From Ruminococcus_G sp964621905 (GTDB taxonomy: Bacteria > Bacillota > Clostridia > Lachnospirales > Lachnospiraceae), in assembly GCA_964621905.1 (NCBI GenBank), contig CAZUNG010000005.1, positions 1-64,000 on the forward strand: a stretch of DNA of 64,000 nt, written 5' to 3'. The notes below the pieces were generated by a model. It was not told where the DNA came from, ran no database searches, and worked only from the letters and a program-made list of their open reading frames with translations. Each line of letters starts with the position of its first letter. Position 1 is the stretch's first letter. A program made the translations under genes and the position numbers. Positions 36,354 to 44,977 of this stretch are shown in pieces.

Positions 36354-36722
36354 GATTCCGGGTTTCTGTATTATGAAGGAACTCTGGTCAGCAGCAGCGG
36401 TGAGACGGGAGCGTATAAAGCCAGTTATACACTGATCAATGAACGTTCTTCGTTTATCAAAACCCTGACGCTCGCCGAAAATGTGTTTGCGCTCAGAGAA
36501 TGTACGTCCTTCTTTTTCCATAAAAGAATTGAATGTAATTCAGAAAATACAATGGGAAATCTTTACTTATCTTTAGAAGAAAAAGAAGAATTCCGTCAGT
36601 TTCTAATTCTTTTCCGGAAAGCAGGGAAAATTTCGGATGTTTTTGCAGTCGATATGATTGTTGAAATGTCAAAGAAAGGAATTGCAGTTATTATTTTAAC
36701 ACAGGGGTCGCTGCAAAAGTGA
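36354..36722 (+). pseudogene. Remnant of a sugar-type ABC ATPase
   Basis: One continuous frame runs from about 36312 to TGA 36720-36722 without a proper start. Its residues (GFLYYEGTLVS, then LINERSSFIKTLTLAENVFALRE, then SKKGIAVIILTQG) line up with the middle of the first domain of RbsA-like ATPases, where relatives read a Q/E-loop followed by LTVAENIF. Walker A is missing upstream and the signature motif is lost. It is a decayed fragment, not a functional gene. The similarity is judged by eye. Confidence 0.55.
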
Positions 36723-36752
36723 ATGAACTCTGTGCTGCAAGTAGGTCCGCTC

Positions 36753-36780
36753 TTGACATTTCTGCGTCCAATGTTATAAT
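36753..36780 (+). promoter_or_regulatory. Promoter of the TPP riboswitch-thiT transcript
   Basis: TTGACA at 36753-36758, 16-base spacer, TATAAT at 36775-36780. Near-consensus sigma-A promoter. Confidence 0.85.
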
Positions 36781-36805
36781 TGTTAAAGAATAAAATACAG
36801 CATTC

Positions 36806-36890
36806 AGCTAGGGGAGCCTTCGGGCTGAGAGAACCATCTGTGTTGACCCTCACTACTTGATCCGGATTATACCGGCGTAAGGAAGCAGTA
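36806..36890 (+). promoter_or_regulatory. TPP riboswitch (THI element)
   Basis: All conserved blocks are present: AGGGGAGCC, GGCTGAGA, GACCCT, TTGATCCGG and ACCGGCGTAAGGAAG. It binds thiamin pyrophosphate in the nascent mRNA and lowers expression of the thiamin transporter gene that follows. Confidence 0.95.
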
Positions 36891-36904
36891 ATATTATCAG
36901 TAGT

Positions 36905-36935
36905 CCTCCTGAATTCTGCTTAAGGAGGTTTTTTT
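36905..36935 (+). promoter_or_regulatory. Riboswitch expression platform overlapping the ribosome site
   Basis: CCTCCT (36905-36910) can pair with AGGAGG (36923-36928), the ribosome site of thiT, and eight T follow up to the ATG. The hairpin can thus hide the ribosome site and also resembles a terminator. Confidence 0.7.
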
Positions 36936-37595
36936 ATGTCATTTTTTGTGAATGCCACGGAGGACGGCTATGCCCTCACGTCCGGAGGATACGCAGCCGT
37001 TGGAATATTGCTGGCGCTATTACTGATCGTAGCTTCGTCTGTTGCGGGCAGAGGAAAAAGAAAAAGTATGAATACCAGACAGCTGGTATTCTGTGCCATG
37101 TCGGTTGCACTGGCGTCCGTTCTGTCTATGCTGAAAGTTTATGAGTTTCCTTTTGGCGGCGCAGTGACGCTTTGCAGTATGCTAGTTATCTGTCTGCCGG
37201 GATATTTCTATGGAGTGGGTGCGGGACTATTAAGTGCTGTAGCTTACGGAGTGCTGCAGTTTCTGCTGGGTCCATACATTCTGTTCCCGATACAGGTCAT
37301 TGTAGACTATCTGCTTGCCTTTGGGGCTTTGGGGCTTTCCGGAATCTTTGCAAAGTCCAAACGGGGACTTCTGAAAGGCTATATCATAGGGATCCTGGGA
37401 CGCTACGTATTTTCGGTTCTTTCCGGATGGCTGTTTTTCGGAGAATATGCATGGGCCGGCTGGGGTGCACTGCCGTATTCACTCGTCTATAATGGGGCAT
37501 ATATTTTTGCGGAGGGAATATTGACGGTCATAATCCTGATGATTCCGTCTGTCAGCAAAGCCTTGGCAAGAGTAAAAGAGATGGCGATCAATTAA
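36936..37595 (+). CDS. thiT: ECF transporter thiamin-binding component ThiT
   Basis: Membrane S-component of 219 residues that captures thiamin and works with a shared ECF module (not in this window). Six hydrophobic helices follow an N-terminal extra helix. The family segments GYFYGVGAGLLSAVAYGVLQF and GWLFFGEYAW, with aromatic residues for thiamin, are clear. Control by the TPP riboswitch directly upstream confirms the substrate. AAGGAGG ribosome site. Confidence 0.93.
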   Translation: MSFFVNATEDGYALTSGGYAAVGILLALLLIVASSVAGRGKRKSMNTRQLVFCAMSVALASVLSMLKVYEFPFGGAVTLCSMLVICLPGYFYGVGAGLLSAVAYGVLQFLLGPYILFPIQVIVDYLLAFGALGLSGIFAKSKRGLLKGYIIGILGRYVFSVLSGWLFFGEYAWAGWGALPYSLVYNGAYIFAEGILTVIILMIPSVSKALARVKEMAIN

Positions 37596-37660
37596 TAAAA
37601 ATCTTGAAAACGATTGCTGTGTCTGTTAAAATGAAAGTGTTAAAAAATAGAAGTTGAAAA

Positions 37661-37718
37661 GACAATAAATGTCGCTTAACCAATGTCGGACGGTTAAGCA
37701 GCGTTTGTTGTCTTTTTT
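37661..37718 (+). terminator. Long-stem terminator after thiT
   Basis: 21-base arms (37661-37681 and 37692-37712) with three G-U pairs and one mismatch, then TTTTTT. It closes the thiT transcript. The unusual stem length could also mark a small stable RNA. Confidence 0.8.
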
Positions 37719-37756
37719 GTTTTCTATTTAAAAAATTGAGACAGGAGGAAATGAAA

Positions 37757-38218
37757 ATGCCAAAGACAAGAAGTCAGTCGATTGTTTTTACCGTTATTAC
37801 GGCTTGGATGATGGTGTATGTGATGACATTGTATAACATCATACTGACAGGAGGTGAATTTGTAAACAGGAGATTTTTGACGGCGCTAAAAGGCATGTGG
37901 ATGGAATTTATTATAATTTTCTTATGCGCATACTTTATTTCTTCACGTGCAGCCAGGTATTTCGCTTTTCGGGTGGTACAACCCGGTGACCGGCCGATTG
38001 TCATCATTTTAGCGATACAGGTATTTACCGTGCTACTGCAGGTAGCCCTGGCGAGTATTCTGGGAACCGTAAAGGGGTATGGATTTACCGCACAATTCTT
38101 ACCGAACTACCTTGTTGCTTACTGCAGGAATTTTGTGATGGCTATGCCGCTTCAGCTATTGCTCGTCGGTCCGTTGGCAAGACTTATCTTTCGCACGGTT
38201 TACAAGAAATCAATATAA
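37757..38218 (+). CDS. DUF2798 membrane protein
   Basis: Membrane protein of 153 residues with four predicted helices in two similar halves, the DUF2798 pattern (opening PKTRSQSIVFT, ending PLARLIFR). Function is not known. ATG 37757 is chosen because AGGAGG sits eight bases upstream; the ATG at 37751 is too close. Its end overlaps the convergent Crp/Fnr gene by nine bases. Confidence 0.8.
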   Translation: MPKTRSQSIVFTVITAWMMVYVMTLYNIILTGGEFVNRRFLTALKGMWMEFIIIFLCAYFISSRAARYFAFRVVQPGDRPIVIILAIQVFTVLLQVALASILGTVKGYGFTAQFLPNYLVAYCRNFVMAMPLQLLLVGPLARLIFRTVYKKSI

Positions 38219-38875
38219 ATCTTTTGTTAAATGAAAATGGTTCTTGTCAACTGTGAGCAGTCCCTCCCTTTGCATCTTTCCCAGTTCATTTGACATGGCG
38301 CTGCGGTCGACACTCAGATAGTCTGCAAGCTGCTGGCGGTTAAATGGTATGGTAAATTCATAACATCCCTGCCGTGCAGCCTGAAATGACAGATAGGACA
38401 TCAGTCTTCCGCGTATGGATTTCGAAGAAGTGTGGAAGATCCGCCGGGACAGATTCAGGTTTTTCTGGGCAGAGATGGTGAGCAGATTGCTGACCAGTTT
38501 GCTGTGGTGCTGGCAGGCGTTAGGGCAGGTCTTCAGTACCCGCCCGATATTCAAAAACAAGATCTCAGACGCTTCGGTTGCGACCACACTCACCATCAGC
38601 GGTTCGCCCGGGACACAGGCATACGTCTCTGCAAAGACCTGTCCAGGTCCAAGGCTGTCCAGTACACTCTTATTCCCCCAAAGATCATCGTTTTCAATCT
38701 GTGCCCGTCCCGCCATGACAATGCCGAGAGCCTGAATAATGTCACCGGCATGATAGATGATCTCACCTCTCTTAAACGTTTTCCGTTCGCAGCCCAGGCA
38801 GTTTAACATGATTTCGATTTCTTCCGGAGAATCTCCCCGGAACAGTAACGTTTTTGATAAAAAAATATAATCCAT
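38210..38875 (-). CDS. Crp/Fnr-family transcriptional regulator
   Basis: Regulator of 221 residues: a cyclic-nucleotide-binding-type sensor domain (about 15-130) and a C-terminal Crp-type helix-turn-helix (NRQQLADYLSVDRSAMSNELG, about 168-188). No four-Cys iron-sulphur motif of Fnr is seen. It is divergent from the ferredoxin-hcp operon, with a perfect palindrome between them, so control of hydroxylamine/NO defence is likely (HcpR-like role by context). AAAGGAG precedes the ATG. Confidence 0.9.
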   Translation of the reverse strand: MDYIFLSKTLLFRGDSPEEIEIMLNCLGCERKTFKRGEIIYHAGDIIQALGIVMAGRAQIENDDLWGNKSVLDSLGPGQVFAETYACVPGEPLMVSVVATEASEILFLNIGRVLKTCPNACQHHSKLVSNLLTISAQKNLNLSRRIFHTSSKSIRGRLMSYLSFQAARQGCYEFTIPFNRQQLADYLSVDRSAMSNELGKMQREGLLTVDKNHFHLTKDLY

Positions 38876-38887
38876 TTTTTGCTCCTT

Positions 38888-38903
38888 TGTTGTTAGAACA
38901 ACA
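38888..38903. promoter_or_regulatory. Perfect palindrome TGTTGTT-AG-AACAACA, candidate Crp/Fnr operator
   Basis: Seven-base perfect arms with a two-base centre, 12 bases upstream of the Crp/Fnr start and 67 bases before the ferredoxin gene. Placement suits both autoregulation and control of the divergent operon. Confidence 0.65.
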
Positions 38904-38906
38904 TAC

Positions 38907-38940
38907 TTGTTGGAATGATTCTATTATAATGTACCCATAA
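38907..38940 (+). promoter_or_regulatory. Promoter of the ferredoxin-hcp operon
   Basis: TATAAT at 38935-38940 with TTGTTGGAA at 38907-38915 as the -35 region. Spacing is longer than ideal, as expected for a promoter that needs an activator; the palindrome lies directly upstream. Confidence 0.5.
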
Positions 38941-38970
38941 AGTCAAGATAACAGACAGGAGGAAAACAAA

Positions 38971-39603
38971 ATGGTTCGAAGAATTATCCAGATAGATGAA
39001 GATAGATGCAATGGATGCGGCCTGTGTGCAAAAGCCTGTCATGAGGGTGCGATAGGGATGGTTAACGGTAAAGCAAAGCTGCTTCGGGATGATTATTGTG
39101 ACGGACTGGGAGACTGTCTGCCTACCTGCCCGGTCGATGCCATCCATTTCGTAGAGCGTGAGGCGGCTGATTATGACAAAGAAGCTGTCGCGGCCAATCT
39201 GAAGAAAAAAGGGATGCCGGTTCAGGATGCGCGCGCAGCATCTCAGTTGAGACAATGGCCGGTACAGATAAAGCTGGTGGCTGTCAATGCCCCTTATCTT
39301 GATGGAGCAGATCTGTTGATCGCGGCCGACTGTACAGCGTATGCCTATGGAAATTTTCATCAGGAGTTTATGCGCGGCAGAGTGACACTGGTGGGATGTC
39401 CGAAACTGGATGACGGCGACTACAGTGAAAAACTGACGGATATCATCCGGCTGAATGATATCAGGAGTGTGACGGTTGTCCGGATGGAAGTCCCGTGCTG
39501 CAGCAAAATGGAACATGCGGCAATGACAGCTCTGAAGAACAGTGAAAAACGTATTCCATGGCAGACAGTTACCATTTCTAAGAATGGACGTGTCTTAGGA
39601 TAA
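38971..39603 (+). CDS. 4Fe-4S dicluster ferredoxin-domain protein
   Basis: Electron carrier of 210 residues. The N-terminal ferredoxin fold has CNGCGLCAKAC (12-22) and CDGLGDCLPTCP around residues 49-60, giving two iron-sulphur clusters. The C-terminal 120 residues have CTAYAYG, VGCPKLDD and a CCSKME motif seen in ferredoxin partners of hybrid-cluster proteins. It lies 37 bases before hcp and is its probable electron donor. AGGAGGAAAAC precedes the start. Confidence 0.88.
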   Translation: MVRRIIQIDEDRCNGCGLCAKACHEGAIGMVNGKAKLLRDDYCDGLGDCLPTCPVDAIHFVEREAADYDKEAVAANLKKKGMPVQDARAASQLRQWPVQIKLVAVNAPYLDGADLLIAADCTAYAYGNFHQEFMRGRVTLVGCPKLDDGDYSEKLTDIIRLNDIRSVTVVRMEVPCCSKMEHAAMTALKNSEKRIPWQTVTISKNGRVLG

Positions 39604-39640
39604 ATATCAATTACAGGATAAGAAGAGAGGAGATTCTACT

Positions 39641-41233
39641 ATGAGTCAAAAAATGTTTTGTTTTCAGTGTGAGCAAACAGCAGGATGTTCCGGCTGTACC
39701 GGAAATGCAGGGGTCTGCGGCAAATCTGCAGAAACTGCAAAATTGCAGGATGAGCTGACCGGTGCGCTGATCGGACTGGCCCGTGTCTGTCCAGATAGTG
39801 CCAGGACTGACCATACAGATCGTATTATAATAGAAGGCCTGTTTGCCACGCTTACCAATGTAAATTTTGATGATGACAGCATTCGCAGTCTGATTGTTCG
39901 GGCAAATGGGGAAAAATCCTTGCGGATGCCGGGCTGCGGCGGATGTGTTTCACAGTGTCAAAACACGGAGAATTATGATATGTCCCGTCTGTGGAATGAA
40001 AATGAGGATATCAGATCGCTGAAATCGCTGATCCTTTTTGGAATCCGGGGAGTTGCAGCCTATGCTTACCATGCAGCAGTGCTGGGCTGCAAAGATGAGG
40101 AAGTCAACAGATTCTTTTATCGTGCGCTGTCTGCTGTCGGTGAGGATTGGGGGATGGATGAGCTTCTTCCGATCGTACTTGAGACAGGAAAAGTAAATTT
40201 AAGCTGTATGGAAATGCTGGACCGTGCGAATACAGAGACCTTCGGCACACCATCTCCGACCCAGGTATCGATGTCTGTGGAAAGAGGACCTTTTATTGTG
40301 ATCACGGGACATGATCTCTATGATCTGAAGCTTCTGCTGGAGCAGACGGAAGGTAAAGGGATTAATATTTATACGCATGGAGAGATGCTTCCGGCGCATG
40401 CTTATCCGGAACTCAAGAAGTATTCTCATCTGAAAGGGAATTTTGGAACGGCATGGCAGAATCAGCAGAAAGAATTTGCAGATCTGCCGGCACCGATCCT
40501 GTTTACAACAAACTGTCTGATGCCGGTGAAAGACAGCTACGCAGACCGGGTATTTACGACGGAGATGGTATCGTATCCGGAGATGGTTCATATCGGAGAC
40601 GATAAGGACTTTACGCCGGTGATCGAAAAAGCACTGGAATTGGGCGGATTTGCCGAAGACAGAGAATTTACCGGCATCAACGGCGGAAAAACTGTCATGA
40701 CTGGTTTTGCGCACGGCACGGTGCTGGGGGTTGCAGATCAGGTGGTCGAGGCAGTAAAAAGTGGTGCCATCAAACATTTTTTCCTGGTGGGCGGATGTGA
40801 CGGTGCCCGTCCGGGACGGAATTATTATACAGAGTTTGTTCGCCAGACACCGGCAGATACGGTGGTGCTGACATTGGCGTGCGGCAAGTACAGGTTCAAT
40901 GATCTGGATCTTGGTACAATCGGAGGCCTGCCGCGTCTGATGGATATGGGACAGTGCAATGACGCGTACAGTGCGATCAAAGTCGCAGTTGCACTTGCGG
41001 AAGCGTTTAACTGTGGAGTCAACGAACTTCCGCTTTCAATGATACTCTCGTGGTATGAGCAGAAAGCAGTCTGTATTCTGCTGACCCTGCTTCACCTGGG
41101 AATCAGGAATATTAAACTGGGCCCGACACTTCCCGCGTTTGTATCCCCGAATGTGTTGAATTTCCTTGTGGAGCAGTTCCAGATAGGACCGATTACAACA
41201 CCGGAAAAGGATCTGGAAGAAATACTTGCTTAA
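39641..41233 (+). CDS. hcp: Hydroxylamine reductase (hybrid-cluster protein)
   Basis: Enzyme of 530 residues that reduces hydroxylamine and nitric oxide, using a [4Fe-4S] cluster and the hybrid Fe-S-O cluster. N-terminal Cys motif CFQCEQTAGCSGCTGNAGVCG binds the first cluster. Later hybrid-cluster ligands include FTTNCLMP, VGGCDGARPGR and LACGKYRFN. Length is normal for the class. AGAGGAGA ribosome site. It sits with its ferredoxin behind a Crp/Fnr-controlled promoter. Confidence 0.95.
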   Translation: MSQKMFCFQCEQTAGCSGCTGNAGVCGKSAETAKLQDELTGALIGLARVCPDSARTDHTDRIIIEGLFATLTNVNFDDDSIRSLIVRANGEKSLRMPGCGGCVSQCQNTENYDMSRLWNENEDIRSLKSLILFGIRGVAAYAYHAAVLGCKDEEVNRFFYRALSAVGEDWGMDELLPIVLETGKVNLSCMEMLDRANTETFGTPSPTQVSMSVERGPFIVITGHDLYDLKLLLEQTEGKGINIYTHGEMLPAHAYPELKKYSHLKGNFGTAWQNQQKEFADLPAPILFTTNCLMPVKDSYADRVFTTEMVSYPEMVHIGDDKDFTPVIEKALELGGFAEDREFTGINGGKTVMTGFAHGTVLGVADQVVEAVKSGAIKHFFLVGGCDGARPGRNYYTEFVRQTPADTVVLTLACGKYRFNDLDLGTIGGLPRLMDMGQCNDAYSAIKVAVALAEAFNCGVNELPLSMILSWYEQKAVCILLTLLHLGIRNIKLGPTLPAFVSPNVLNFLVEQFQIGPITTPEKDLEEILA

Positions 41234-41246
41234 ATACAAAAGATAA

Positions 41247-41299
41247 AACAGCCTCACATGATAAAGCTTACGAAGCCTGAGTCATGTGAGGCTGTTTTT
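41247..41299 (+). terminator. Terminator of hcp
   Basis: Fifteen-base stem AACAGCCTCACATGA with TCATGTGAGGCTGTT, then a T-run ending near 41299. Confidence 0.88.
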
Positions 41300-41309
41300 G
41301 TTTATCCTC

Positions 41310-41339
41310 TTGACAACCGTATACCCCTATGGGTATAAT
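41310..41339 (+). promoter_or_regulatory. Metal-ATPase promoter containing a palindromic operator
   Basis: TTGACA (41310-41315), 18-base spacer, TATAAT (41334-41339). Inside lies TATACCC-CTAT-GGGTATA (41320-41337), a perfect palindrome resembling the GC-tract operators of CsoR-type copper sensors. Binding there would block RNA polymerase. No csoR gene is in the window. Confidence 0.7.
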
Positions 41340-41376
41340 GTGCATATACATGTATGGGTATATGGAGGGGGATCAC

Positions 41377-43245
41377 ATGAACAAATTAGAGGAACTGTTA
41401 GAGTGGGGAGGCATCAAAAAAGATGTTATCTGCCTATTGGTGTCAGCAGCGGCATTACTCGCAAGTATCGTTAAGTTTACTCCATTCTCATTTGATATGG
41501 CCTGGATTGCCATTATTTTATGTGGGATTCCGATCGTTTTAGAGGCGGTGATCGGTCTGGTGACATCATTTGATATCAAGGCGGATGTTCTGGTTTCTAT
41601 CGCTTTGATCGCTTCGGTTATCATCGGGGAAGATTTTGCAGCGGGCGAGGTTGCATTTATCATGCAGCTCGGAGCGCTGCTGGAGGATTTGACAGTAGCC
41701 AGAGCCCGTGCGGGAATTGAAAAGCTTGTACATTTAACTCCGCGCACAGCCCGCAGAGTGATCAGAAACCGGGAAGAGATAATCCCGGCTGAAAAGGTGC
41801 GCGTAGGTGACAGACTCCGGGTATTGCCCGGGGAAACGATTCCGGTTGACGGAATCATCAAATCCGGGCATACGTCTGTCAATCAGGCAGTTATGACAGG
41901 AGAATCACTGCCCGTTGACAAAGAAGCCGGGGACGAAGTTGCGAGTGGTACCGTCAATCAGTTCGGAGCTTTTGATATGGAAGCGACAAAAGCTGAGGAA
42001 GACAGCTCAATTCAGCGTATGATACGGCTTGTGCAGTCAGCGGATGCGGGAAAGGCGAAGATCGTGAGTATTGCGGACCGCTGGGCGACCTGGATTGTAG
42101 CTATCGCACTGACTGCCGCTGCGCTTACCTGGATGATATCTGGAGAGATTATCCGAGCAGTTACGATTCTGGTTGTTTTTTGCCCATGTGCGATGGTACT
42201 TGCAACACCCACCGCTATTATGGCGGCTATCGGAAATGCGACGCGTCACGGTTTTCTGGTGCGGGAAGGCGATGCATTAGAGAGGCTGGCATCAACGGGA
42301 TATGTAACGTTTGATAAAACGGGGACATTAACTTATGGAACACCTCAGGTAGCAGCCGTTCACAGTTTCCAGGAAGGAATTGCGGAACGTGACATCTACC
42401 GGTATGCGGCATGTGCGGAACTTCGTTCTGAACATCCTCTGGGGAAAGCGATTGTCCGTTGTTTTCAGGAAGAAATGAAGGCAGATATTCCGCAGCCTCA
42501 GCAGTTTGAGATGCTTCCGGGACGTGGTGTAAAGGCGGTGAGAGGCAAAGAGATAATCATTGCCGGAAATCTGGAATTTCTGACAGAGAGCCGGGTCGTG
42601 GTTTCTGATTTTGCCGCAAATAAAATGAAGCAGTATCTGGATGAAGGATGTACCGTGATTTTGCTCGCGGTCAACGGGACGCTGGCCGGTTTTCTCGCGC
42701 TGGCGGATACGATCAGAGATAATGCGGCACAGACCATTCTGAATGTGAAGCAGGCGGGAGTTACGCCGGTTCTTCTGACCGGAGATAATGACAACGCGGC
42801 AAGGCATATTGGGAGACAGCTGCATATCGATGAAATTAAGGCAAATTGCCTTCCACAGGATAAGCTCCTGTGGATTGATACGTGTCAGGAAAAGAAAAAG
42901 CAAGTGTGCATGATCGGAGATGGCGTCAATGATGCGCCGGCGCTGAAGAAAGCGTGCGTTGGAATCGCCATGGGCGGCGTGGGAAGTGATATCGCGGTGG
43001 ATGCATCGGATATCGTACTTGTCAATGATGACATCAGGGAGATCCCCTATCTGTTTTATCTTGCAAAGCGGATGATGATTACAATCAAGTGCAACCTTAC
43101 TTTTTCATTGTCCCTGAACTTTATTGCGATTGTTTTGGCGATCGCCGGGATATTGAATCCGGTAGTCGGTGCACTGGTTCACAATGCAGGTTCAGTGGTG
43201 GTGATCACGAATTCGGCGTTTTTGCTGAAATGGAAAAAAAGATGA
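41377..43245 (+). CDS. P1B-type heavy-metal ATPase
   Basis: Metal-exporting P-type ATPase of 622 residues. Visible motifs: TGESLP (actuator), FCPCAMVLATPTA (metal-binding CPC in a membrane helix), DKTGTLT (phosphorylated Asp), SEHPLG (nucleotide domain) and GDGVNDAPAL. There is no N-terminal HMA metal-binding domain. The last helices carry HNAGSVVVITNS, which is neither a clear Zn nor Cu signature; the CPC context and the CsoR-like operator lean to copper, as inference. ATG 41377 has GGAGGGGG upstream. Confidence 0.9.
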   Translation: MNKLEELLEWGGIKKDVICLLVSAAALLASIVKFTPFSFDMAWIAIILCGIPIVLEAVIGLVTSFDIKADVLVSIALIASVIIGEDFAAGEVAFIMQLGALLEDLTVARARAGIEKLVHLTPRTARRVIRNREEIIPAEKVRVGDRLRVLPGETIPVDGIIKSGHTSVNQAVMTGESLPVDKEAGDEVASGTVNQFGAFDMEATKAEEDSSIQRMIRLVQSADAGKAKIVSIADRWATWIVAIALTAAALTWMISGEIIRAVTILVVFCPCAMVLATPTAIMAAIGNATRHGFLVREGDALERLASTGYVTFDKTGTLTYGTPQVAAVHSFQEGIAERDIYRYAACAELRSEHPLGKAIVRCFQEEMKADIPQPQQFEMLPGRGVKAVRGKEIIIAGNLEFLTESRVVVSDFAANKMKQYLDEGCTVILLAVNGTLAGFLALADTIRDNAAQTILNVKQAGVTPVLLTGDNDNAARHIGRQLHIDEIKANCLPQDKLLWIDTCQEKKKQVCMIGDGVNDAPALKKACVGIAMGGVGSDIAVDASDIVLVNDDIREIPYLFYLAKRMMITIKCNLTFSLSLNFIAIVLAIAGILNPVVGALVHNAGSVVVITNSAFLLKWKKR

Positions 43246-43340
43246 AAGAGGCCCTCACAGGGTTTGCGGGGATTCAGCTTATTAGTTTTTGGGACATCCA
43301 CTTCCTAAACCCGAATAATCTTTATACTCTTCTTTGTATT

Positions 43341-43368
43341 GACCAGCACGATGTGCTGGTCTTCTTTT
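43341..43368 (+). terminator. Terminator after the metal ATPase
   Basis: GACCAGCAC-GAT-GTGCTGGTC followed by TTCTTTT. It lies in the 407-base gap 43246-43652, which holds three hairpins and no convincing gene. Confidence 0.8.
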
Positions 43369-43429
43369 GATACCCAATTTTCAAAGTTCTTCAATTTAGC
43401 TTTGACTTTTTATTTGCAGGCTGAAAATA

Positions 43430-43474
43430 AAGCAGAGGAAGCTGGCGCCCACAGGCGCAGCCCTCTGCCTTTTC
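43430..43474. terminator. Bidirectional hairpin in the ATPase-LacI gap
   Basis: AGCAGAGG pairs with CCTCTGC with an inner GGCGCC/GGCGC stem; T-rich flanks on both strands. Confidence 0.55.
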
Positions 43475-43518
43475 ATACCCCATGTCAAAGACATAGTTCA
43501 ATGACAGACAGCAAAAGA

Positions 43519-43542
43519 CCGTAGACATAACATTGTCTACGG
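43519..43542 (-). terminator. Terminator-like hairpin downstream of the LacI gene
   Basis: CCGTAGACA pairs with TGTCTACGG; read on the minus strand it is followed by TCTTTT, so it can end the LacI transcript. Confidence 0.65.
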
Positions 43543-43652
43543 CCACATATCCAATCTTTTGTGCTGCCTCTCAAATTTTGTGCTCACCATAATAGAGAGG
43601 ATCCATTCATTTGTCAATAGCGCAGCCGTGACACCACTGGACAACACCGGTT

Positions 43653-44681
43653 TCAGATATTAAGTGTGGACGGTGCATTGGGATCTGTAGACTGGCGTAT
43701 AGTCAGTTTGGGTTTAAATACCGTCTGGGTATCGGATGCATTTGGATGGTTGATCTTATGCAGCAGTACATTCACGGCAGCCTCGGCCATGGCTTCGATC
43801 GGCTGCTCAACTGTTGTTATAGAAGGCGTACATACTGCACCCAGTTTTATTCCGTCATAACCCATAACGGAAATATCCTCAGGGATGCGGTAATGATATT
43901 CCTGAAGATATTTGATCACGCCTACGGCAATCATATCATTGGCGGCGATGATCGCGGTGGGAGGCTCATCTTTGCGCATCAGGCGGTTTGCGATATTGTA
44001 TCCGGTCGAGTAGAGAGAAGGACCTTTATAAAAATACTGTTCCAGAAAGGGAACGCCAAATTCGTCGAATGCTTTTCTGGTTCCGGCAATCTTTTCATCA
44101 AGATTGACAGAATTATCAGTGTGCCCGATATACGCTATTTTTGTATGCCCCTGTTTCAGGATATATTTTGCCGCTTCATATCCGCCGCTGTACACGTCGG
44201 AGATGATCGTACTGATGCTGGAAGAGGATCTGCTGGCATTACAGCTCATTAAGATAAAAGGGGTTTTATGGTCATTGCTATCGATAAGCTGTGCGGCAAT
44301 GGGGTCATCCATGAAAGCCAGGATGATTCCGTCGATCTGTGCGGCACCATTGCCGGTAAACAGATGGGACAGCATCTTGGGGCCGGCCTCCATTGTATAC
44401 ATAATGGGAATGTAGGCCTGCTCATAGCACGAAATGCGAATCGCGTTGTACAGTTCGATGTAAAACTGGTTCTGCATTTCCGGGACGACCAGTGCGATCA
44501 TGTTGGTTCGTTTGGTTCTCATAGCCTGAGCCAGTCTGCTGGGCTGATAATTCAATGCTTCGATCGCTTCTTTGACACGTTCTCTGTAGGCTGGCGTCAG
44601 ACTGTCCGGATTGTTCAAGTACCGGGAGACAGTGCCGACGGCAACATTTGCCAATTTTGCAACGTCTTTTATGGCTGCCAT
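43653..44681 (-). CDS. LacI-family transcriptional regulator
   Basis: Repressor-type regulator of 342 residues. The N-terminal helix-turn-helix is IKDVAKLANVAVGTVSRYLN with the hinge YQPSRLAQAMRTKRT; the rest is a sugar-binding-protein-like ligand domain. It is divergent from sugar locus 2 and almost surely controls it. GGAGAA precedes the ATG at 11 bases. Two copies of a 15-base element lie between it and the first locus 2 gene. Confidence 0.92.
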   Translation of the reverse strand: MAAIKDVAKLANVAVGTVSRYLNNPDSLTPAYRERVKEAIEALNYQPSRLAQAMRTKRTNMIALVVPEMQNQFYIELYNAIRISCYEQAYIPIMYTMEAGPKMLSHLFTGNGAAQIDGIILAFMDDPIAAQLIDSNDHKTPFILMSCNASRSSSSISTIISDVYSGGYEAAKYILKQGHTKIAYIGHTDNSVNLDEKIAGTRKAFDEFGVPFLEQYFYKGPSLYSTGYNIANRLMRKDEPPTAIIAANDMIAVGVIKYLQEYHYRIPEDISVMGYDGIKLGAVCTPSITTVEQPIEAMAEAAVNVLLHKINHPNASDTQTVFKPKLTIRQSTDPNAPSTLNI

Positions 44682-44788
44682 AATATCGAGTTCTCCTTAA
44701 TTTATAAAGTACAGGATGTCCGTTCTTGAGACGGTTCTGAGCATATGTTCATTATACAGTGGATACAGGTGAAAAACAATAAAATTAT

Positions 44789-44803
44789 AAAATATCGATT
44801 CAA
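44789..44803 (+). repeat. 15-bp element, copy near the LacI gene
   Basis: AAAATATCGATTCAA, identical to 44978-44992. It contains the CG centre common to LacI-family operators and lies about 108 bases upstream of the LacI start codon. Confidence 0.6.
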
Positions 44804-44977
44804 ATAAAGAAGAGAGAGATTTAAAAACAAAAGTCATATAATGTATAAGCAAAAATATCCGTAATATGGTAGGCATTGCCAATAAATACAGGATGCTAAT
44901 TCTGAAAAGAATGGATAAAATACACAAAAATCAGTCAAATTTATGAGGTAAATTGATGAAAATAAAAAAAGATATTG

